Program-made: the position numbers and the translations under genes
From: Chloroflexota bacterium
Lineage (GTDB): Bacteria; Chloroflexota; Anaerolineae; 4572-78; J111
Reading direction: 5' to 3'
Length of the DNA: 64,000 nucleotides
Assembly (NCBI GenBank): GCA_016860845.1
Contig: BOKF01000035.1
Location: 26,655-90,654, forward strand
Shown here: positions 60,577 through 64,000 of the stretch, piece by piece
Position numbering within the stretch: the first letter of the stretch is position 1
Layout: each line of letters opens with the position of its first letter
Notes under the pieces: generated by a model
What the model was told of the DNA's origin: nothing
The model's database searches: none
The model's input: only the letters and a program-made list of their open reading frames with translations

Positions 60577-61923
60577 CTATTTCAGCACGCTGGGAAGATA
60601 AATGAGTTGTGTTTGCGGCGCAGGGATGCTTGCCTCAGCCTCAAATGCGCCGATGTCGCAGCGGGGGCCGTTCGTCCCATCACCGTCCACAGAGCGGGCG
60701 TAGCCGCGCTGGTCGGTGGTCAAACCGTTGCCGGCGTTGTCCGTACAGCCTGCCGGATTGCCCGCATCGAGGGCCAGACTGCCTGGATTAAGGGCGTGGG
60801 TCAGGGTTGGGCCGCCATTATCGGCCAGCGGGCCAAGCTGGGGGAACTGGCCGGTCAGGTTGCCGGTCGTATCTCCAGTGATGATACAACCGGCGGTAGT
60901 CTGTACCAGGTTGTACCCGGCTGAGGTAAGGATACCCTTGCAGTCGTCGTTGATGGGATCAAACAACACGCCGGTCTTTTGATTATCCGCAATGAGGGTG
61001 TTACGGGTGTTGACGGTACTGTTAAGCCCAATTTTAAGCCCCCCACCGTTCCAGGCGAGATTATTAGTTACCATGTCCAAACGGTTAGCGGTCAGGGTAA
61101 CGTTAAACAGATTCAGGATGCCTGCGCCGCGGTTGTTGATGCCGCCGCCGTTTTCGCTGGCCCGGTTGCCGCTAACAGTGCTATTGAGCAGCGTCGCCGT
61201 GGCCAGAGGGCCATTGTCGAGGCCGCCGCCTATCCGGTTTTCATTCCCACTGACCGTACTTTCAACCAGCCTTAATTGCCCCTCGTTGTAAAGGCCGCCG
61301 CCGAAGCCATAGGTGGGGGGATTGCCGGTGTTGCTCATAACCAGGCTCTGGCTAATGACCAGGGTTCCCTGGTTGGCGATGCCGCCGCCGTTGTTGTTGA
61401 CTGTGTTGCTGATGACCCGGCTGAGGGTCAGGGTCAGGCTGCCCGCATTAAAAATACCGCCGCCACTAAATACGGAAGAAACCCCCCGCCGGATGCTAAC
61501 GCCGGAAATGTGGGCCGTGACCCCGGCGGTAATCTCAATAACACGATCCCGAGTCACGCTGCCATTGCCATCAATGATCGTACTGGCCGCGCCTGCGCCC
61601 TGTAGAGTCAGGTTATCGGTGATGTCCAGGTCTCCAAAAAAGGCGACGTTATCTTTGTCTCCTGGCCGACTCAAAGTATAGGTTCCGGCCGGCAGGACAA
61701 TCAAATCTGTTCCCGGCGCTGTATTAGCCGCTCGGATGGCCTCGCGCAGCGAGCAATCAGTGGGCAGGCAGCTATCCGGCTCGGGATCATCGGTGCGGGT
61801 GACGGTGTAGATGGTAAAGGCCCGCGCCGGGGTGATGGGGAAGATCACCCCGGCCAGTCCACCGGCAACGATAGCCACCAGAACAAGGCCGAAGAATGAA
61901 AAAAACGATGGTTTAGCGAGCAT
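60577..61923 (-). CDS. CSLREA-domain secreted beta-helix protein
   Basis: This 448-residue protein has a hydrophobic signal segment (FGLVLVAIVAGGLAGVIF), then the CSLREA domain: YTVTRTDDPEPDSCLPTDCS followed by LREAIRAAN. A run of beta-helix repeats follows (GGGIFNAGSLTLTLSRVISN; GGGINNRGAGILNLFNVTL). The C-terminal part has the choice-of-anchor-type stretch DQRGYARSVDGDG and CDIGAFE. The last residues are IYLPSVLK. I choose the ATG at 61923 with AAGGAG seven bases before it; a longer frame adds 24 residues. It lies upstream of the beta-helix gene at 58908 on the same strand. Confidence 0.88.
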   Translation of the reverse strand: MLAKPSFFSFFGLVLVAIVAGGLAGVIFPITPARAFTIYTVTRTDDPEPDSCLPTDCSLREAIRAANTAPGTDLIVLPAGTYTLSRPGDKDNVAFFGDLDITDNLTLQGAGAASTIIDGNGSVTRDRVIEITAGVTAHISGVSIRRGVSSVFSGGGIFNAGSLTLTLSRVISNTVNNNGGGIANQGTLVISQSLVMSNTGNPPTYGFGGGLYNEGQLRLVESTVSGNENRIGGGLDNGPLATATLLNSTVSGNRASENGGGINNRGAGILNLFNVTLTANRLDMVTNNLAWNGGGLKIGLNSTVNTRNTLIADNQKTGVLFDPINDDCKGILTSAGYNLVQTTAGCIITGDTTGNLTGQFPQLGPLADNGGPTLTHALNPGSLALDAGNPAGCTDNAGNGLTTDQRGYARSVDGDGTNGPRCDIGAFEAEASIPAPQTQLIYLPSVLK

Positions 61924-62045
61924 CCATGGTCTCCTTTTGGCCGTCTGTTTTTGACCCGATCCCGCTACACCTGCCGGTGTCCAGGGTAACCTCAACCCTG
62001 TCCCTTGCTGTCCTTATAAGTTGGTTCATCCCTGCCCAGCACCGG

Positions 62046-62804
62046 TTATTCCTTGCCATACACGGCGGCAGGAGAGGTAACGCCTGGGTCGCCCATTGGG
62101 AACTCGATGCTGAAACTGGCTTCGCCGTCGGAGGGGTGCTCTGTTGCCATTGTTTGGAGGGAAGTTCCACTCGAGGCTTCGACGCTGGCCAGATCAATGT
62201 AGAAATTGGTGATTCGCGAGCTGTCGGTTGTACCGCGGAAGTAAAGGCGCAGGGGTTGACCGGGGTTGGGAATCTGGTTGTAAGTGTAAGTCATCCTCAC
62301 CCAGGCGCAGTTGCACTTGGTGGTGTTGTCGGCCACCTTCACCTCCGGGTTGGTTATGCTGCCAACCGGCTGCAAACTGGCATAGAGTTTGTCGTAAGCA
62401 AACGAGGTAATTTCCTGGGTGGTCAATCTTAAATGGACCACAATGGTGAGCGATTTGCAGCCGCTGGACACAGTAAAAGGTTGGGAAGTGAGCCGGTCGT
62501 CGGCGTTGTTGTAGCCGCCAAACCAGGCCACTTTGGCTCCGTCAAGGGCATTGGCATAGGGATCAATGATGGTGTAGGAACCGGCCAATTGAGTCCAATA
62601 AGGCGAGCCGGTTTCAAAGCTGCCATCCTGAAGCAGGTTGCCGACCTGGCAGGTCCCTCCGCCACCGCCCCCGCCACTGCTGCCGCCCTTTATCACCACA
62701 GGCAGGAAAATGGTATCGGCGTAGGCCAGGTTCACAAAACTGCCTATCAGGATAATTAACAAGCAGATCCCTCCGCAGCAGCGAATAAAAATTTTGGATA
62801 ACAT
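62046..62804 (-). CDS. Secreted protein with Gly-rich linker and carbohydrate-binding-like beta-sandwich
   Basis: This 252-residue protein has a signal peptide (ICLLIILIGSFVNLAYA). The mature N-terminus starts DTIFLPVVIKGG and is followed by a Gly/Ser run (GGSSGGGGGGG). The rest has the LLQDGSFETGSPYW motif typical of carbohydrate-binding or jelly-roll modules that begin 'N(L/G)..GSFE'. The FLPVVIK motif here is N-terminal in the mature protein, whereas the two beta-helix neighbours carry it at the C-terminus. AAGGAGA precedes the ATG. The ligand is unknown. Confidence 0.78.
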   Translation of the reverse strand: MLSKIFIRCCGGICLLIILIGSFVNLAYADTIFLPVVIKGGSSGGGGGGGTCQVGNLLQDGSFETGSPYWTQLAGSYTIIDPYANALDGAKVAWFGGYNNADDRLTSQPFTVSSGCKSLTIVVHLRLTTQEITSFAYDKLYASLQPVGSITNPEVKVADNTTKCNCAWVRMTYTYNQIPNPGQPLRLYFRGTTDSSRITNFYIDLASVEASSGTSLQTMATEHPSDGEASFSIEFPMGDPGVTSPAAVYGKE

Positions 62805-62874
62805 TATCGGTCTCCTTTAACTGAGTGTAATTTGAATTAAAAACTAGACATTGACATTTCTTGCCAAACGGAAC

Positions 62875-63237
62875 CTATTTATGGACCTCCTGGTTCATCC
62901 GGCGTAGCCGGTCGGCCATGACCCGCATGACCTGGATGGCAAAATAAGGGGTGTGATGGACGTGGACCTTGAAACGGGTCTGGTTGAGCGGGACTACCCG
63001 GCAGTCTGTCCGGGCAATGGCCGTAGCAGTACGGCCGGTTGGATCGAGGAGAGCCATCTCGCCCAAGATACCGCCGGGGCCGACAGTTTCCAGTAGATGC
63101 TCATTCGACCACAGTTCCACCTCACCCTCCTGGATCACGTACATAACTTCGCCCGGCTCACCCTCCCGGAAGATGACCTCACCCGCGGCAAATATTTCAT
63201 TGTGCGATTCATGTTGGAACATATTGGCGGTCGCCAT
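62875..63237 (-). CDS. Single-domain cyclic-nucleotide-binding protein
   Basis: This 120-residue protein consists almost only of a CNB/CAP effector domain: AAGEVIFREGEPGEVMYVIQ, then the phosphate-binding cassette GEMALLDPTGRTATA. The Glu of GEMALL and the Arg of GRTATA are the expected cyclic nucleotide contacts, so ligand binding looks intact. There is no DNA-binding helix-turn-helix. It would act as a sensor through a partner. GGGAGA precedes the ATG. It is the first of a run of minus-strand genes ending with the secreted proteins. Confidence 0.87.
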   Translation of the reverse strand: MATANMFQHESHNEIFAAGEVIFREGEPGEVMYVIQEGEVELWSNEHLLETVGPGGILGEMALLDPTGRTATAIARTDCRVVPLNQTRFKVHVHHTPYFAIQVMRVMADRLRRMNQEVHK

Positions 63238-63440
63238 TTTTGGTCTCCCTGGTTATGGCCCTATTGGCAAGAACTCGTTTAAGAAAGCTTTGAAATAATT
63301 TCTATGAGGTATTTGGCTTTCCGCAAAGGGAAGGTAATATGCTGCTGGGGACGATCATAACCGATCAACGTGTAGAGATCGTAAATTTTAGCGTAAAGAA
63401 ATCGCAAATTGGCAGCAGAAATTGAATATACAGCCAGAAA

Positions 63441-63466
63441 ACAAAAAACCCGGTTGTTACCGGGTT
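63441..63466 (-). terminator. Rho-independent terminator
   Basis: Read on the minus strand, AACCCGG, a six-base loop and CCGGGTT are followed by TTTTTGTTTT. This is a standard intrinsic terminator. It lies 70 bases after the end of the comM remnant and would have terminated that gene. The other bases of the 63238-63535 gap show nothing recognisable. Confidence 0.85.
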
Positions 63467-63535
63467 GCGGGGTAAAAAAGCTCTTTTGGCGGATTGCCGT
63501 AAGCGACTATAATGACGAGCTTGCTATGACCTTTG

Positions 63536-63708
63536 CTACACCCGTAACCGGGGCCGGTACTGAATCGCCTCGGCCACATATACCGTCAGGATGTGTTCCA
63601 CCCCGGCTAAATCGGCAAGGGTCTGGGTCAGCTTGAGGATGCGGTGATAGCACGCGCTCAACTGCATCTGAGTTATCGCTGCTTTGAGCAAGTTGGTATT
63701 GAATCTAG
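63536..63708 (-). pseudogene. comM: C-terminal remnant of comM (YifB, Mg-chelatase-family ATPase)
   Basis: About 57 codons on the minus strand encode LLKAAITQMQLSACYHRILK, then LTQTLADLAGVEHI and VAEAIQYRPRL. This matches the conserved C-terminus of ComM/YifB, where the usual LSARAYHR is one residue longer and IADLAG and EAIQYRP are near-invariant. The match stops at the edge of MITE-like repeat C (63708-63860); neither the ATPase core nor a start codon lies on the other side. The gene therefore looks truncated by, or next to, the repeat. Its terminator survives at 63441-63466. Confidence 0.75.
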
Positions 63709-63860
63709 ACTTTCGCTTGTCACTGCTTCGCGTGAACGGAGCGCAGGGGAGTACCCAAAGGGTATAATAATGAAGAATCCCTGAGACGCTCGATTGCAAG
63801 CGGCCGTTCTAGGGATTTTTCGCTCCCTACGGTCGCTCAAAATGACACCAAGCGAAAGTC
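63708..63860. repeat. MITE-like repeat, copy C
   Basis: GACTTTCGCTT (63708-63718) and AAGCGAAAGTC (63850-63860) are perfect inverted ends. The interior shares GAAGAATCCCTGAG and AGGGATTTTTCGCTCCCT with copy A. Compared with copy A it carries an extra segment of about 20 bases (ACCCAAAGGGTATAATAATG) after GGAGT. It abuts the comM remnant. Confidence 0.8.
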
Positions 63861-63987
63861 CTGGGAATATTTTTGGTTCTTCGGTAATTTCCGTAACACC
63901 TACTAAATGTAGTGGTATGAAGTAGGCGAATGAACGAACAGTGATAAAATAGCTATCTCTTCGATAGAAATGAGGTCAGCCCAAACC

Positions 63988-64000
63988 ATGTCAACAAAAC
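63988..64000 (+). CDS. Start of an unidentified gene cut by the right window edge
   Basis: An ATG at 63988 (M-S-T-K) follows GAGGT at a good distance, so a plus-strand gene probably begins here. An in-frame ATG at 63970 is a less likely start. Only four codons are visible and nothing can be said of its function. Confidence 0.4.

Noticed and set aside
58908..61923. Beta-helix proteins as autotransporters or adhesins of a pathogen
   Set aside because: No C-terminal outer-membrane barrel is present; both end in a short YLPxV tail, and the surrounding genes suggest an environmental heterotroph.
1..64000. tRNA, rRNA, CRISPR arrays, prophage or intact insertion sequences
   Set aside because: I looked in all gaps on both strands and saw no cloverleaf-like segments, regularly spaced direct repeats, phage structural genes or transposases. 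The short repeats present are palindromic and irregularly spaced.

Overview
The window looks like chromosomal DNA from a member of the Chloroflexota, probably of the Anaerolineae/Caldilineae type and possibly a metagenome-assembled genome. This is an inference, since there is no rRNA gene to anchor it. The evidence is moderately high GC, many branched-chain and oligopeptide ABC transporters and Gfo/Idh/MocA dehydrogenases, two very large STAND-type regulators (P-loop plus TPR), secreted beta-helix proteins including one with a CSLREA domain, and secreted proteins carrying a short (Y/F)LP(V/S)V(I/L)(K/R) motif. Short palindromic repeats of several families are scattered throughout. I found no tRNA, rRNA, CRISPR array, prophage or intact insertion sequence.

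Region 1 (1-16.7 kb, mostly minus strand) is a catabolic block. Transcribed right to left it holds a Gfo/Idh dehydrogenase and a LacI regulator, a glutamine-synthetase-like ligase, a GMC oxidoreductase, a two-domain partner protein (START/COQ10-like plus gluconate-dehydrogenase subunit 3), an aldehyde dehydrogenase, a class I glutamine amidotransferase-like hydrolase and a urea/amide-type ABC transporter (urtABCD order, urtD cut by the window edge). Read as a pathway this fits uptake, gamma-glutamylation, alcohol oxidation, aldehyde oxidation and deglutamylation of an amine or amino alcohol. A luciferase-like oxidoreductase, an M20 peptidase and an amidohydrolase sit to its right. A near-consensus promoter with an 18-bp perfect LacI-type operator precedes the Gfo/Idh-lacI unit.

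Region 2 (16.7-36 kb) carries an XRE-STAND-TPR regulator, two exported proteins (ScyD/ScyE-like and LysM-containing), a nitrilase, an alpha/beta hydrolase, an AAC(3)-like acetyltransferase coupled to a PIG-L deacetylase, a uroporphyrinogen-decarboxylase-like protein coupled to a glycosidase-like TIM-barrel protein, three Gfo/Idh dehydrogenases, and a fused endonuclease Q-UvrD helicase.

Region 3 (36-55.4 kb) has larC and then a hexuronate / 2-keto-3-deoxygluconate catabolic locus: Gfo/Idh, IclR regulator, RraA-like protein, a complete oligopeptide-type ABC transporter, a DapA-like aldolase, a second IclR regulator, kduI, kduD, kdgK, a KDPG-type aldolase, an HpcH/HpaI aldolase, a 2-hydroxyacid dehydrogenase and an Ldh2-type dehydrogenase. 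Three matching 26-bp operator-like sequences, two placed exactly 10 bp downstream of consensus -10 boxes, tie this locus together as one probable IclR regulon.

Region 4 (55.4-64 kb) carries a SARP-STAND-TPR regulator, three secreted surface-type proteins, a single-domain cyclic-nucleotide-binding protein, a comM remnant next to a MITE-like repeat, and the first codons of another gene at the right edge.
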